A stretch of DNA of 64,000 nt from Aquipseudomonas alcaligenes MRY13-0052 (GTDB lineage: Bacteria > Pseudomonadota > Gammaproteobacteria > Pseudomonadales > Pseudomonadaceae): the NCBI GenBank assembly GCA_000474255.1, contig BATO01000004.1, forward strand, positions 110,107 to 174,106, read 5' to 3'. This document shows positions 17,942-26,365 of the stretch, in pieces. Position 1 is the first letter of the stretch, and every line of letters starts with the position of its first letter. The translations under genes and the position numbers were made by a program. The notes under the pieces were generated by a model. The model was not told where the DNA came from. It saw only the letters and a list, made by a program, of their open reading frames with translations, and made no database searches.

Positions 17942-18757
17942 ATGATGATCAGAGAAGCTCAGTATCTTCAGGTTGAAGAAGCAGTAAAGAATATTATGGG
18001 CGCTAATCTCAAGTACGAGGACTTGGCTCGTGAGCTTGAGAAGTTGATTGGTGATAAATACGGGTCGTTGAGTACGGATACAAATCCGGCTATAACAAAT
18101 CTTGCTCACTGGCAAGAAGATGATATTAGATTCTTGGTGAAGGAGTACTCTGGATTCTCAAACGATTCAATTCATCTATTTCATGATGCATTAATTCGGC
18201 TTGAATGGGATGGGGTTAAAGAGGAGGTTAAGCGCAATCTATCAGAAGAAATGGGGGCGCTAACCAATGATGTTCCGCACCTTGAGCTCATGAGGCGTGG
18301 CTACAAGTATGAATTAGGTGTTGAAACTGAGGGCGTTGAGTATTCCCAATGCACTGAGGCATTGTTGACCAGAATGCGCAGAATATTCAGAAACTCCAAT
18401 AATGCATATCTCTGCGGCGCCTTGCTTGCTCTAGAAGCAACCGCAACGTTTGAGTTCAAGGGCGTAGAGAAAATTCTTCGTGCATTAAAACACAAAATGG
18501 ATGGTGGGGAGATTGCTGCGAACTCAGTGACAGGTCAATATATTCTGGGTCATGTATCTGATTCTCCGGAAGGAGAAAATCCTGAAGACGATCATTATGC
18601 CGGAATGAGATCCGCGATTGGGTCATATATATCGGCAGAGAAAAATAATGACCTTGTCAGAGGGTTTGTTTCTGTCTGTACGGCACTAAATTCTTGGTGG
18701 GAAAATATTTCAATAGAGGTCTATTCTCGTAAGTTGGATTTGGCTCCGTCCAATTAA
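17942..18757 (+). CDS. Haem-oxygenase-like di-iron oxidase, DUF3865-like
   Basis: The 271-residue helical protein starts at an ATG preceded by AAGGAGA. It carries candidate metal ligands in the order expected of haem-oxygenase-like di-iron oxidases: E/H residues in NLSEEMG...PHLELMRRG (about 100-122), a glutamate in ALLALEATATFEF (about 162-172), and aspartates with a histidine in EDDHYAGMR (about 216-222). Relatives such as BesC, SznF and PvfB cleave, N-oxygenate or otherwise oxidise amino acids or guanidines with molecular oxygen. I suggest it acts on an amino acid or amine also handled by the neighbouring decarboxylase. Family placement is by pattern, and the ligand assignments are approximate. 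Confidence 0.7.
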   Translation: MMIREAQYLQVEEAVKNIMGANLKYEDLARELEKLIGDKYGSLSTDTNPAITNLAHWQEDDIRFLVKEYSGFSNDSIHLFHDALIRLEWDGVKEEVKRNLSEEMGALTNDVPHLELMRRGYKYELGVETEGVEYSQCTEALLTRMRRIFRNSNNAYLCGALLALEATATFEFKGVEKILRALKHKMDGGEIAANSVTGQYILGHVSDSPEGENPEDDHYAGMRSAIGSYISAEKNNDLVRGFVSVCTALNSWWENISIEVYSRKLDLAPSN

Positions 18758-18783
18758 TATAGTCATTGCAGAGGAGTGCCGGT

Positions 18784-19911
18784 GTGGAGAAGTTTAAGTG
18801 TATTAAAAGTTTTATTGCTGAGTCTCGCCCGGCAGCTCCATACTTTTGTCTGAATCTAAATGAAATAAATAAATGTACCGAGAGTCTGGTTTCGATGTTT
18901 CCAGGAGAGGTTGCGTATGCGGTCAAATGTAATCCGCATCGCCTAGTATTGGAAGAGATTATACGCAGTGGCGGTCAGGCTTGGGATGTTGCTTCGATTG
19001 AGGAGATTAGGCTTGTAAATAGTTTGTCGAGAATCCTTCCTAGTTATTTTATGAATCCTATTAAGTCGGCGAGTGAAATTTTTGAGGCATACTCTAGTTT
19101 TAATATAAAAGAGTTTGCTGTTGATCAGGAGGATGAAGTAAGGAAGTTTATGCGGCTTGAGATTCCTGCTTCAGATATAACTTTGTCTGTTCGACTTGCG
19201 GTCTCCGGTCATGGGGCGCTCGCGAGTATGGCTGGGAAGTTTGGTGTTGAATTTTCCGAGGCGGTGCGTCTAATTAAATTCATACATGCTCATGGTTTCA
19301 AGTGTGGAATTACTTTTCATGTTGGGTCTCAATGCCTTGCTCCTGAGGAGTACTCTAAGAGTATCGCTCAAGCTATCGCCGTTGCTGAATCTTCTCAGGT
19401 TCCAATTTCAGTTTTAGATGTTGGTGGGGGGTTCCCTGCAAAATACGAGGGGCACGAGTCTGGTTTTGATTTATATAACGACGCAATAAAGATATCTTTG
19501 AGTGGAAGTGTATTAGAAAAATCTCATCTGCGATGTGAGCCGGGGCGAGCTATAGCGGCAAGTTCCGTCATGGTGCTCACAAAGGTGCTGGCCGTCAGAT
19601 CTAACGGCCTTGTGCATATTAATGATGGTATATACGGAGGGTTGTCTGAGATAAATTTCCTGGATTGCACTTTCCCTGTAGCAGTCTGGAGTGACGCTGG
19701 GGAGCGACTGACGGGGGGGGTAAGGTCTTGGAAGATAGCGGGTCCAACCTGTGATAGTTCCGATATATTTAAGAAAGAATATCTCCTCCCAGCCTCGATT
19801 AAGGTTGGAGATTACATTGGCTTCGGCATGCTGGGTGCTTATTCCCCTTCGCTTGCAACCAGGTTTAATGGATATGGCACGCAAGACTGGGTTCAAGTTT
19901 CACATTATTGA
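18784..19911 (+). CDS. PLP-dependent fold-III amino acid decarboxylase (ornithine/lysine/diaminopimelate type)
   Basis: The start is GTG 18784, seven bases after AGAGGAG. The 375-residue protein has the fold-III decarboxylase hallmarks: AYAVKCNPH with the PLP lysine K48, FHVGSQC, the glycine loop VLDVGGGFP, CEPGRA for phosphate binding, GPTCDSSD with the second-subunit active-site cysteine, and GAYSPSLATRFNGYG near the end. The GPTCDSSD form is closest to ornithine or related basic amino acid decarboxylases, but specificity cannot be read by eye. It lies 26 bp after the di-iron oxidase gene, so it probably supplies or consumes an amine or amino acid in the same pathway. Confidence 0.85.
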   Translation: MEKFKCIKSFIAESRPAAPYFCLNLNEINKCTESLVSMFPGEVAYAVKCNPHRLVLEEIIRSGGQAWDVASIEEIRLVNSLSRILPSYFMNPIKSASEIFEAYSSFNIKEFAVDQEDEVRKFMRLEIPASDITLSVRLAVSGHGALASMAGKFGVEFSEAVRLIKFIHAHGFKCGITFHVGSQCLAPEEYSKSIAQAIAVAESSQVPISVLDVGGGFPAKYEGHESGFDLYNDAIKISLSGSVLEKSHLRCEPGRAIAASSVMVLTKVLAVRSNGLVHINDGIYGGLSEINFLDCTFPVAVWSDAGERLTGGVRSWKIAGPTCDSSDIFKKEYLLPASIKVGDYIGFGMLGAYSPSLATRFNGYGTQDWVQVSHY

Positions 19912-19923
19912 TCTGGTGAAGAT

Positions 19924-20790
19924 ATGGAATACCACACTTCGCTGAGTACGAAGGTAGCCCGGGTTTCTCCTATTATTTTAGTTGTATTCTCCATTTTTTC
20001 GGTGCAAATCGGTACGGCGATTGCTATACACCTTTTTCATGCGGTACCAGCTAGTGGGGCGGCATTCTACAATGCCCTCTTTTCTGCCGTTGTCCTTGGA
20101 ATATTCTCTCGGAACGCAAAGATCCAGCTAAGTCTTAATGGTGTGGCATATTTGCTCTGCTTTGGCGCTTCAATCGCAGGGATGTTCTTGACATTTTTCT
20201 ACGCTGTAGAGCGTATACCGATGGCCATCGGGTCGACAATTGAATTCATGGGGCCACTTGCGTTGTCGGTTTTCTTTGCTCGCCGTCCAATTCATTTTCT
20301 ATTTATACTCTTAGCAATTTCCGGTGTTGTGGTTCTAATGCCATCTGTCGGCTCTAACCTAGATGGGGTTGGTGTATTTTATGCTGTGCTATCAGCTGCT
20401 TTCTGGGCTTTGTTTATTCTGCTTTGTCCAAAAGTAACAGAGAGCTTTCATGGGGAGTCTGGGCTCGCCCTTGGTATGGCAATAGCTGCGGTCATTATTT
20501 TTCCGTTTGCTTGGCTGCAAAACGGATTGCTGAACATAACTCTATCTATTTTGTTTGGTGAGTTTTTGATGGCTTTATTTTCAACAATTATCCCGTTGTC
20601 CTTGGAGTACATTGCTTTAAGATCAATGTCTGCTCGGTCTTTTGGTGTTGTTGTGTCAATGGAGCCAGTTGCTTCTGCTTTAGTGGCTTTCGCTGTTTTG
20701 GCTCAGCCAATATACCCTCGAATGGCGATTGCGATCATTGCTGTGACTATTGCGGCGATAGGTATAACCTTAACTGAAGAGAAAGATTAA
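19924..20790 (+). CDS. EamA/DMT-family exporter, RhtA-like
   Basis: The 288-residue protein has about ten hydrophobic segments in two halves, as in drug/metabolite exporters of the EamA family; YAVERIPMAIGSTIEFMGPL and the following VVLMP region resemble the threonine/homoserine exporter RhtA. It starts 12 bp after the decarboxylase gene and is AT-rich like its neighbours. In this setting it most likely exports the amino-acid-like product of the cluster across the inner membrane, also protecting the producer. The substrate is inferred from context only. Confidence 0.85.
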   Translation: MEYHTSLSTKVARVSPIILVVFSIFSVQIGTAIAIHLFHAVPASGAAFYNALFSAVVLGIFSRNAKIQLSLNGVAYLLCFGASIAGMFLTFFYAVERIPMAIGSTIEFMGPLALSVFFARRPIHFLFILLAISGVVVLMPSVGSNLDGVGVFYAVLSAAFWALFILLCPKVTESFHGESGLALGMAIAAVIIFPFAWLQNGLLNITLSILFGEFLMALFSTIIPLSLEYIALRSMSARSFGVVVSMEPVASALVAFAVLAQPIYPRMAIAIIAVTIAAIGITLTEEKD

Positions 20791-20816
20791 TAATTGCTGA
20801 GGTGGGTTTGTGTGTA

Positions 20817-21254
20817 ATGCATAATGAAACTCGTTGTATTTTTGACTACATTTGTTTGGGCGTCTCAAGTCTGGAGGAATCTATAGTTTTTTATGATGCA
20901 ATTTTGGCTCCGCTCGGGCTAAAGCGATGTGATACTGAGGACTCTCCGAGTTGGGATGGGTGGGCTGGCTGGGGCTTCTATGACAAAGATAATGGTGCGG
21001 AACATGCCCTGTGGATATGCAAGCCATTTAACGGGGAGCCAGCCAGCAACGGTAACGGTACTATGGTGGCATTGTCTGCCGAGAGCTGGTTTGCAGTAAG
21101 GGAGTTTCATCGCCAGGCACTACTTTTCGGGGGTATATGTGAAGGAGCGCCCGGATTGCGCCCTCAGTATCAGAGAGACTTTTATGCGGCATATATTCGG
21201 GATCTAGACGGAAATAAAATTGCTGCAGTTTGTAGGGGGCGTACAGCTGAGTGA
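20817..21254 (+). CDS. VOC (glyoxalase/bleomycin-resistance-type) family protein
   Basis: I prefer ATG 20817, which follows GAGGTGGG, to GTG 20802. The 145-residue protein has FDYICLGVSSLEESIVFYDAI at the start, then AYIRDLDGNKIAAV at the end, the beta-alpha-beta-beta-beta pattern of a VOC domain; H and E/D residues at the usual metal positions are not all obvious. Family members act as lyases, dioxygenases or metabolite-binding resistance proteins. As the last gene of the radical SAM/di-iron oxidase cluster it could be a tailoring enzyme or a sequestering resistance protein. Confidence 0.75.
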   Translation: MHNETRCIFDYICLGVSSLEESIVFYDAILAPLGLKRCDTEDSPSWDGWAGWGFYDKDNGAEHALWICKPFNGEPASNGNGTMVALSAESWFAVREFHRQALLFGGICEGAPGLRPQYQRDFYAAYIRDLDGNKIAAVCRGRTAE

Positions 21255-21547
21255 ATTAATCTACTTTTCCTTGGCAGTCGTCTGTGGCTGACTCACTACG
21301 CATCAGTCCGATTCATAAAGACGATATTTCTTCGTGTAAGGCGCCTGCTGGTCGCGCCCTGTGGGTTTCTCTAGCCTGAAGGCCTTCGAACCCTCGGGTT
21401 CCTGAAAAAAACAGTACGAGTGGTAAGACCTTCTATGCTTGAATCGATACCAACAAAGGGAATGGTGATAGTGTAGTTAACTGTCAGCGATAATCGTCGG
21501 TATCTCAGGAAGCGGAGCCTATTCAGCATGCTCCTTTCTGATCGACA

Positions 21548-22615
21548 ATGGTTCTATGGCTTCGCTGTTGGCATGCCCAAATGGATCAAATCCTTTCTCT
21601 CCTGTCGGAGACTATCCCCCAAGCTCGATCTCTGGAGCAGCTCGCTCGGCCTCTGTTGTCGCTGCTCAGCCAGATCACGGGCATGGAGTCGACCTACCTG
21701 ACGACTATTAACACTGCCGAAGGTATTCAGCGAGTTGAGTTTGCCCGGAATACGGGGGAGATGGTCGTACCAGAAGGGCTTGTTGTGCCTTGGGCAGATA
21801 CCCTGTGTAAGCGGGCTCTGGAAGAAAATCGCATGTATTCCGACAACGTCGCCGAGTGCTGGGGAGACTCTGACGCTGCCAAAGCCCTCGGTATCAAGAC
21901 CTATCTGAGCGCCCCAATTCGATCCCAGGATGGCCGTGTTCTGGGTACCGTCTGTGCGGCAAGCTCAGAGCAGGTTGCACGTTCACCCAGTGTCGAGCCA
22001 TTGCTGGGGTTGTTGTCGGGGCTTTTGGGATACTCCCTTGAGCGCGAGCTTTTGGTGGGTCAGCTTCAAGCCGCTAACGCTGAACTGGCTACGCTTGCCC
22101 TGACCGACTCGCTCACTGGCCTTGCCAATCGGCGGGCCATCCTGCGGGATCTGGATCATCTATTTGCTCTAGCTCAGCGTGACAACAAGTACGTGCTGAT
22201 CGGCGTCATCGATCTTGATGGATTCAAGCTGATCAATGATGCCTACGGCCATCACGCAGGAGATCAGTTCCTTCGGGGTGTGGCATGCCAACTAAAGCAG
22301 TGTCTCCGGAGCAGTGATAGCGTTGGTCGCGTTGGGGGAGATGAGTTCATCGTAATCGCGCAAGGAGCGTCACCCCGGAGTGCGGATCTGGACAAAGAGC
22401 TAGGAGCTGCTGCAGCGCTCATGCAGGCGCGTTTGAGCCAGGTGACAGTCGGGAGCTATACGCTGGCTGATGGCCTTGCGCCTCTCGATTACAAAGGCGC
22501 GAGCGTTGGAGTGGTTGCAGTGATGCCCGACAAAACTACAGTGGAAGAGGCCGTTACGTTGGCGGACGGCGAGATGTATCGTGTTAAGCAGCAACGCAAG
22601 CGGCAGATCACGTAG
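21548..22615 (+). CDS. Diguanylate cyclase with N-terminal GAF domain
   Basis: The 355-residue protein has a GAF-like sensor (about residues 15-160; ITGMESTYLTTI, YLSAPIRSQDGRVLGTVCA) and a GGDEF domain at about 175-350 with LTDSLTGLANRRA, FKLINDAYGHHAGD and VGRVGGDEFIV. The intact GGDEF motif predicts synthesis of c-di-GMP; I see no EAL domain or clear inhibitory RxxD. No membrane segment is evident, so it should be cytoplasmic. An internal in-frame ATG at 21581 would remove 11 residues and is an alternative start. It stands alone in the island, and a link to biofilm control or defence is open. Confidence 0.9.
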   Translation: MVLWLRCWHAQMDQILSLLSETIPQARSLEQLARPLLSLLSQITGMESTYLTTINTAEGIQRVEFARNTGEMVVPEGLVVPWADTLCKRALEENRMYSDNVAECWGDSDAAKALGIKTYLSAPIRSQDGRVLGTVCAASSEQVARSPSVEPLLGLLSGLLGYSLERELLVGQLQAANAELATLALTDSLTGLANRRAILRDLDHLFALAQRDNKYVLIGVIDLDGFKLINDAYGHHAGDQFLRGVACQLKQCLRSSDSVGRVGGDEFIVIAQGASPRSADLDKELGAAAALMQARLSQVTVGSYTLADGLAPLDYKGASVGVVAVMPDKTTVEEAVTLADGEMYRVKQQRKRQIT

Positions 22616-22845
22616 TAGTGCTGTCGAGGCCTCTGCAACCATCGATCGTGGGGCTCTTGAGCTGCTTTCGATCGGCGCCGTCGCTCAACCGAGACGTTTA
22701 CAGGCTTTGCGATGAGGCACCTAAAGGCAGTTGGGTGTGCTCTAGGATGGGCTTTATGGGGTTTTATAGTGAATTATAGAGCGATTATAGAATCCCATTC
22801 TGGCCGCAAGATTCTCGCTGCCCGCTTGTGGCTTCGGATCAATCT

Positions 22846-23098
22846 GCTGACCAATCGCTCTATCTGACGAGCTTGGGTGTCACCCTCCATAGAGGCAGGG
22901 AGCGGAAGCTGTCCCAAGAAGGTGTCGCTGAGCTGCTGTGGGAAACCGTTATCGCCAGGTGGTATCTGGGCGCTAAAGCAGAACCCTTGATCCAGAAATG
23001 ACAAAGGCGGCTTTGGGGACCGCCTCGGACCATGTTTCGTCACCGGTATTGATGGCCGGGAGAGGAAGCTCATGGGCAGGGCTTCAGCGTATCACTTT
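22846..23098 (+). repeat. Degraded second copy of the TIR gene 3' end and downstream region
   Basis: This segment matches 32560-32831. Its frame reads ADQSLYLTSLGVTL, then KLSQEGVAELLWETVIA, very close to the C terminus of the TIR protein, and then departs into an unrelated tail that ends at TGA. The non-coding part after the stop (AGAAATGACAAAGGCGG and CCGGGAGAGGAAGCTCATGG) is conserved as well. No TIR domain lies upstream, so this is a relic of a lost gene. The rest of the 22616-23168 spacer shows nothing I can name. Confidence 0.8.
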
Positions 23099-23168
23099 TA
23101 AGTGCTTCAGCGGCTGAAGGTTTTCCCTATCCAGATAGAGGGTGATTGACGTTTGGAGCTCTGGGGCT

Positions 23169-23390
23169 TCAGATACTCCCATCATTCTCTGCGCGCTCAA
23201 AGCATGTGCTGCCCATGCTGATCGAGCCGTCTTTGCACAAGACGAGATCACCGCCAGCGATGCCACCCTTCCTTCCAGAACAGGGTGTATCGGCAGCAAT
23301 AGCCTCCAGAGCCGGGATACCGAGCGCTGCTCCGATCACGAAGCACAGGATGAGGGATACTTTGCGCAGCAGTTTGGGAGAGCTATTCAT
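23169..23390 (-). CDS. Small secreted protein with a CSGRKGGI motif
   Basis: The 73-residue protein has a positively charged start (SSPKLLRK), a hydrophobic core (VSLILCFVIGAALG) and an A-x-A-like cleavage site before DTPCSGRKGG, so a signal peptide is likely. The mature part, about 40 residues, has three cysteines in a C...CKDGSIS...C pattern that I recognise from small periplasmic proteins of enterobacteria and phages with unknown function. It begins six bases after the stop of the upstream 160-residue gene, so the two form an operon. Confidence 0.6.
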   Translation of the reverse strand: MNSSPKLLRKVSLILCFVIGAALGIPALEAIAADTPCSGRKGGIAGGDLVLCKDGSISMGSTCFERAENDGSI

Positions 23391-23396
23391 TTTGGC

Positions 23397-23879
23397 CTAT
23401 AAAGGGTCGCCAACTAAAACCGCCCGGCCTTTGTCACCCTCGCATCCGGTGGGTGGAGACCAACTTAGAGCAGCGGATTTATCAGGCAGGTGGATGACCA
23501 GGCGCCGCTCCAAGCACTCCCCCATTGCGAGCTCCGCTACGGCCTCAAGCTTGGTCTTATCCCAGCTGCTGACCTTGTAGCTGAACACCTGCGCCTCAAG
23601 GTCTTCGCCTTCGGTGTGATGCAGGATCGTTGCGAATGCTTCATGACAGGTATTGGATGTGCGGTTGCAGCGAATTTCGACTGCATTTGTTCCTGGTTTT
23701 TGGTATCCCTCGATGGTGCTCCAGCCGCCCCAAACTAAGAGCTCGTTCTGCTCTTCCTTGATCATAAGCGGAGGAATGGTGGTGTTCTCGAGAGGGGCAG
23801 GCTTCGTGAGCCAGAGCACGATGTAGGTCGCGCATAGGGCCGAAACAAGTGCGATCAGTGGCAGTTTGAGGTAGCGCAT
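23397..23879 (-). CDS. Membrane-anchored or secreted hypothetical protein
   Basis: The 160-residue protein has one N-terminal hydrophobic segment (LPLIALVSALCATYIVLWL), which is either an uncleaved anchor or a signal peptide. The rest is soluble and would face the periplasm. Cysteines at EIRCNRTSNTC, MGEC and PPTGC suggest disulfides. I recognise no family. It is followed at once by the small CSGRKGGI protein. Confidence 0.55.
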   Translation of the reverse strand: MRYLKLPLIALVSALCATYIVLWLTKPAPLENTTIPPLMIKEEQNELLVWGGWSTIEGYQKPGTNAVEIRCNRTSNTCHEAFATILHHTEGEDLEAQVFSYKVSSWDKTKLEAVAELAMGECLERRLVIHLPDKSAALSWSPPTGCEGDKGRAVLVGDPL

Positions 23880-24048
23880 ATAGAGTCCGTTCCGGTGGCA
23901 GCCGTCCTGGCCGATCTAAACACTAGAGCATCTTAAAGAAATGGGCGAGTCGGAGGGTCGCCCCCGGCCACAATGCTGCCCCACTGTATGAAGCGGATCT
24001 GCCTGAGACGATGCTGCCATACTGTGCCTACTACGTGAGGGCGAATCT

Positions 24049-24243
24049 ATGACTACTACATCTGAACGCTGGAGAGTTGTATGCCAAGACCCCGGGGATG
24101 GCAGCGGAGACGTCATCATTGAGCTTCCATCCGAGTTACTCGAGCGGCTCGGGTGGAGTCTGGGTGATGAGCTGTCTGTTGAGGCGGGAGAGGAAAACAT
24201 TTGCCTGAAACTCAAGCAGCGAGCTGATGGCGCCTCGTCATAG
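24049..24243 (+). CDS. AbrB/SpoVT-type swapped-hairpin protein (antitoxin-like)
   Basis: The 64-residue protein contains VIIELPSELLERLGWSLGDELSVE, which follows the AbrB/MazE pattern (hydrophobic strand, LP, LGW, GDxL), and ends in a short Lys/Gln tail. Such proteins are DNA-binding antitoxins or regulators. No toxin gene of matching size follows, so it is either an orphan antitoxin or a solitary regulator. A GAGGG ribosome-binding site precedes the start. Confidence 0.7.
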   Translation: MTTTSERWRVVCQDPGDGSGDVIIELPSELLERLGWSLGDELSVEAGEENICLKLKQRADGASS

Positions 24244-24461
24244 CAATCCAAACAATGCCTGATTGTGGTTGACTGCTTCGCTTCAAGAATGGCTGCTAGC
24301 GGCCAAAGACTATCATCAAGTGTCTAGGAGAGTCGGCGTGGCTCATCGTACGTGTGCGTTCGATTCAGGCACAATAGAAGCTTATTTCGACCTGCCGTTT
24401 CTAATATCCTGTACCTACTTAATATCTCTTCGATACACTCCAAAAAACTAGGGAAATATCA

Positions 24462-24824
24462 ATGTCAATCATTGCCGAATACAAAGCTCTGGAAGCCCAA
24501 ATCGCCGAGCAGCAAAAGCGCCTCGAAGCCCTGAAAGGCGATGAGAAGCTCAAGCGTGAAATCGAGTTTGAAACCAAACTGCGCGCACTGCTGGCCGACT
24601 ACAGTTACTCCCTGCGCAACGTTATCGCCCTCCTCGATCCGAATGCTGCCAAGACCGCCACAGCGCCGGTGAAAGGTGCTCGTCGTGAGCGTGCTCTGAA
24701 GCGTTACAAGAACCCGAATAACGGTGAAGTTGTAGAAACTAAAGGCGGCAACCACAAGGTACTGAAAGCTTGGAAAGAACAGTATGGCGCCGAGACTGTT
24801 GAGAGCTGGCTGCAGTTAGCTTAA
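24462..24824 (+). CDS. MvaT/MvaU-family H-NS-like xenogeneic silencer
   Basis: The 120-residue protein has the MvaT layout: an N-terminal coiled-coil dimerisation region (IIAEYKALEAQIAEQQKRLEA), a linker with SYSLRNVIALLDP, and a C-terminal DNA-binding domain (RRERALKRYKNPNNGEVVETKGGNHK, then LKAWKEQYG) of the AT-pincer type. MvaT proteins bind AT-rich DNA and repress horizontally acquired genes, together with chromosomal paralogues. The gene is monocistronic, with AGGGAAA before the start and a strong terminator after it. An island-borne copy could temper expression of the AT-rich cargo or modulate the host silencers. Confidence 0.93.
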   Translation: MSIIAEYKALEAQIAEQQKRLEALKGDEKLKREIEFETKLRALLADYSYSLRNVIALLDPNAAKTATAPVKGARRERALKRYKNPNNGEVVETKGGNHKVLKAWKEQYGAETVESWLQLA

Positions 24825-24836
24825 AGCTGCACGATA

Positions 24837-24859
24837 GGGCCGCGACTGCGGCCCTTTTT
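24837..24859 (+). terminator. Rho-independent terminator after the mvaT-like gene
   Basis: GGGCCGC, loop GACT, GCGGCCC, then five Ts, 12 bp after the stop codon. A textbook intrinsic terminator. Confidence 0.92.
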
Positions 24860-25121
24860 GTTTCTGGGCTAGGTAGCAATGGTGTTCATGGATTTGTCCG
24901 TCGCGTACGGGAGGACAAGGATGATTAGCCAGGGCATGGGTCGCTAACCGGCCATAGGCGGACCTTCAGGCGCACCTAAGAAACTCGGGGCGTTTCAGAC
25001 TGGCGCCTGGGGGGCTTTTCATTTTTAGTCTGGAGGTGTGCTCAGGTTGGCATCGCGGCGGCTCCGCCAAATGGCTTGGACAGCCATGACTCTATGCCGG
25101 CCTGCCGGAATCCCACGGGAG

Positions 25122-25514
25122 CTAGTTGTTAGCGGGCACTCGACCGACGCGAGTCCAAAGTGCCGGGAAGGGCTTGAACGGGCATTCTTCCGTCGCGTTG
25201 TAGCGGGAGTAGGAAACAGGCACCTTTTCGCTGTCGTCCTCCCTGAACGTGACAAGCCCGCACTCCTGCAGAAGGGCCGTCTGGTTCGTCATACGCTGTG
25301 CAATAGGAACCTTCCCATGCCAGCTGCCGGACTGCACGGAGTGGGCCTCGCGGCGCTGATCAACCTGGACAAACTCGACCACCGGGTGGCCAGACTGGGT
25401 GTAGAACTGGAGATAATTTCCAGGCTGCATAGGGAAGTCCACTCGGGGAAACGGCTCGCTGCCGCCGCAACCGGCGAGCACAGCAACCGCGAGGATGGTG
25501 AGGAGAGAGCGCAT
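25122..25514 (-). CDS. Predicted lipoprotein of unknown function
   Basis: The 130-residue protein begins with MRSLLTILAVAVLAGC, a lipoprotein signal peptide with lipobox LAGC, so the mature N-terminal cysteine would be lipidated. GGSEPFP follows the cysteine, with no Asp at +2, which favours the outer membrane. The remaining ~110 residues have two more cysteines (QECG, EECP) that may form a disulfide. I recognise no family. It is a single gene on the minus strand with GGAGC upstream. Confidence 0.65.
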   Translation of the reverse strand: MRSLLTILAVAVLAGCGGSEPFPRVDFPMQPGNYLQFYTQSGHPVVEFVQVDQRREAHSVQSGSWHGKVPIAQRMTNQTALLQECGLVTFREDDSEKVPVSYSRYNATEECPFKPFPALWTRVGRVPANN

Positions 25515-25846
25515 TGGATTGCTCCATGTTCAGGTAGTTATTGCTACTCGATCTTCGGCATCGTAATGGGCCTCTCGCTTGGCCCTCCAGCATTGCGCTA
25601 AGACAGCTCCGGCAGTGGGGCGCGCGGGCAGCGGCCTCGGCAGACTGCCTGCGAGCAGCCTCCAGCTGGATCTGCAGCAGGTCGGTCTATGCTCTTAGCC
25701 GAGAAATGGGAGCGTAGTATCCGTCACTGGGTGTTCGCTTCCGACGAAGTACAGCTGTTAACCAGTCGAGGGGTGTTCTGGTTGATGCACTGGAGTCTCA
25801 GCGCGATGGCCATGATGGATCGCCCCAAACTTGCGACAGTTGGTCT
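25515..25846. other. Spacer with no recognisable gene
   Basis: About 330 bp between two minus-strand genes. I see no frame with coding character on either strand and no strong hairpin. Confidence 0.4.
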
Positions 25847-26047
25847 TTAACGACGGTCGATTACGCCAGCAGCAATCAACATCGCAGCATCCGCTTCGCT
25901 GATCACAGCTTTGGCTGCGCCATTGCTGAAGACAGGGCCGTGCGGGTGCCCGCTTTCGATGCTCGATTCATTGAACGGGGCGTTAAAAGAAACACCGTCA
26001 ACGATGATTACCTGGGATCCTTTGTGGATTTCTACAGTGCAAGCCAT
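25847..26047 (-). CDS. Small hypothetical protein (66 residues)
   Basis: A near-perfect ribosome-binding site (AGGAGGAG) lies upstream of this start on the minus strand, so I accept it as a real gene. The product is soluble and slightly acidic, with VEIHKGSQVIIVDGVSF at the start and SEADAAMLIAAGVIDRR at the end. The pattern, a beta hairpin followed by a short helix, resembles small conserved Pseudomonas proteins, but I cannot name a family. Confidence 0.6.
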   Translation of the reverse strand: MACTVEIHKGSQVIIVDGVSFNAPFNESSIESGHPHGPVFSNGAAKAVISEADAAMLIAAGVIDRR

Positions 26048-26365
26048 TTCTTCTCCTCCTTTGTGGATTGATTGTTTGCGGCAGGTGAACCTGATTTTGT
26101 CAGTTACTAGTAGCCAGAATAACGGCTGCTAGTTCTTCCTAGCTACAGTGGCTAATTCTCTCACAGCTGTTGGGAATGCAAGCCGAAATCCAGGAGCCAA
26201 TGCGTCTGAATCATAATCCGGAGCCCCCTCTGCAGCTTCATCTGCGAAGTTTCAGTGATTTTACCAACAATTTGCACAACCACTGACCAGTCAATTGCAT
26301 TCCAGCTGACCAAGCCTTTGCATTCGACTTGACCAGCACAGGCTCTATCACGACCGGCAGAAACC

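Noticed and set aside
21388..21401. GAACCC-TC-GGGTTC hairpin resembling a tRNA T-arm in the spacer before the diguanylate cyclase
   Set aside because: No acceptor, D or anticodon arm can be built around it, so it is not a tRNA gene.
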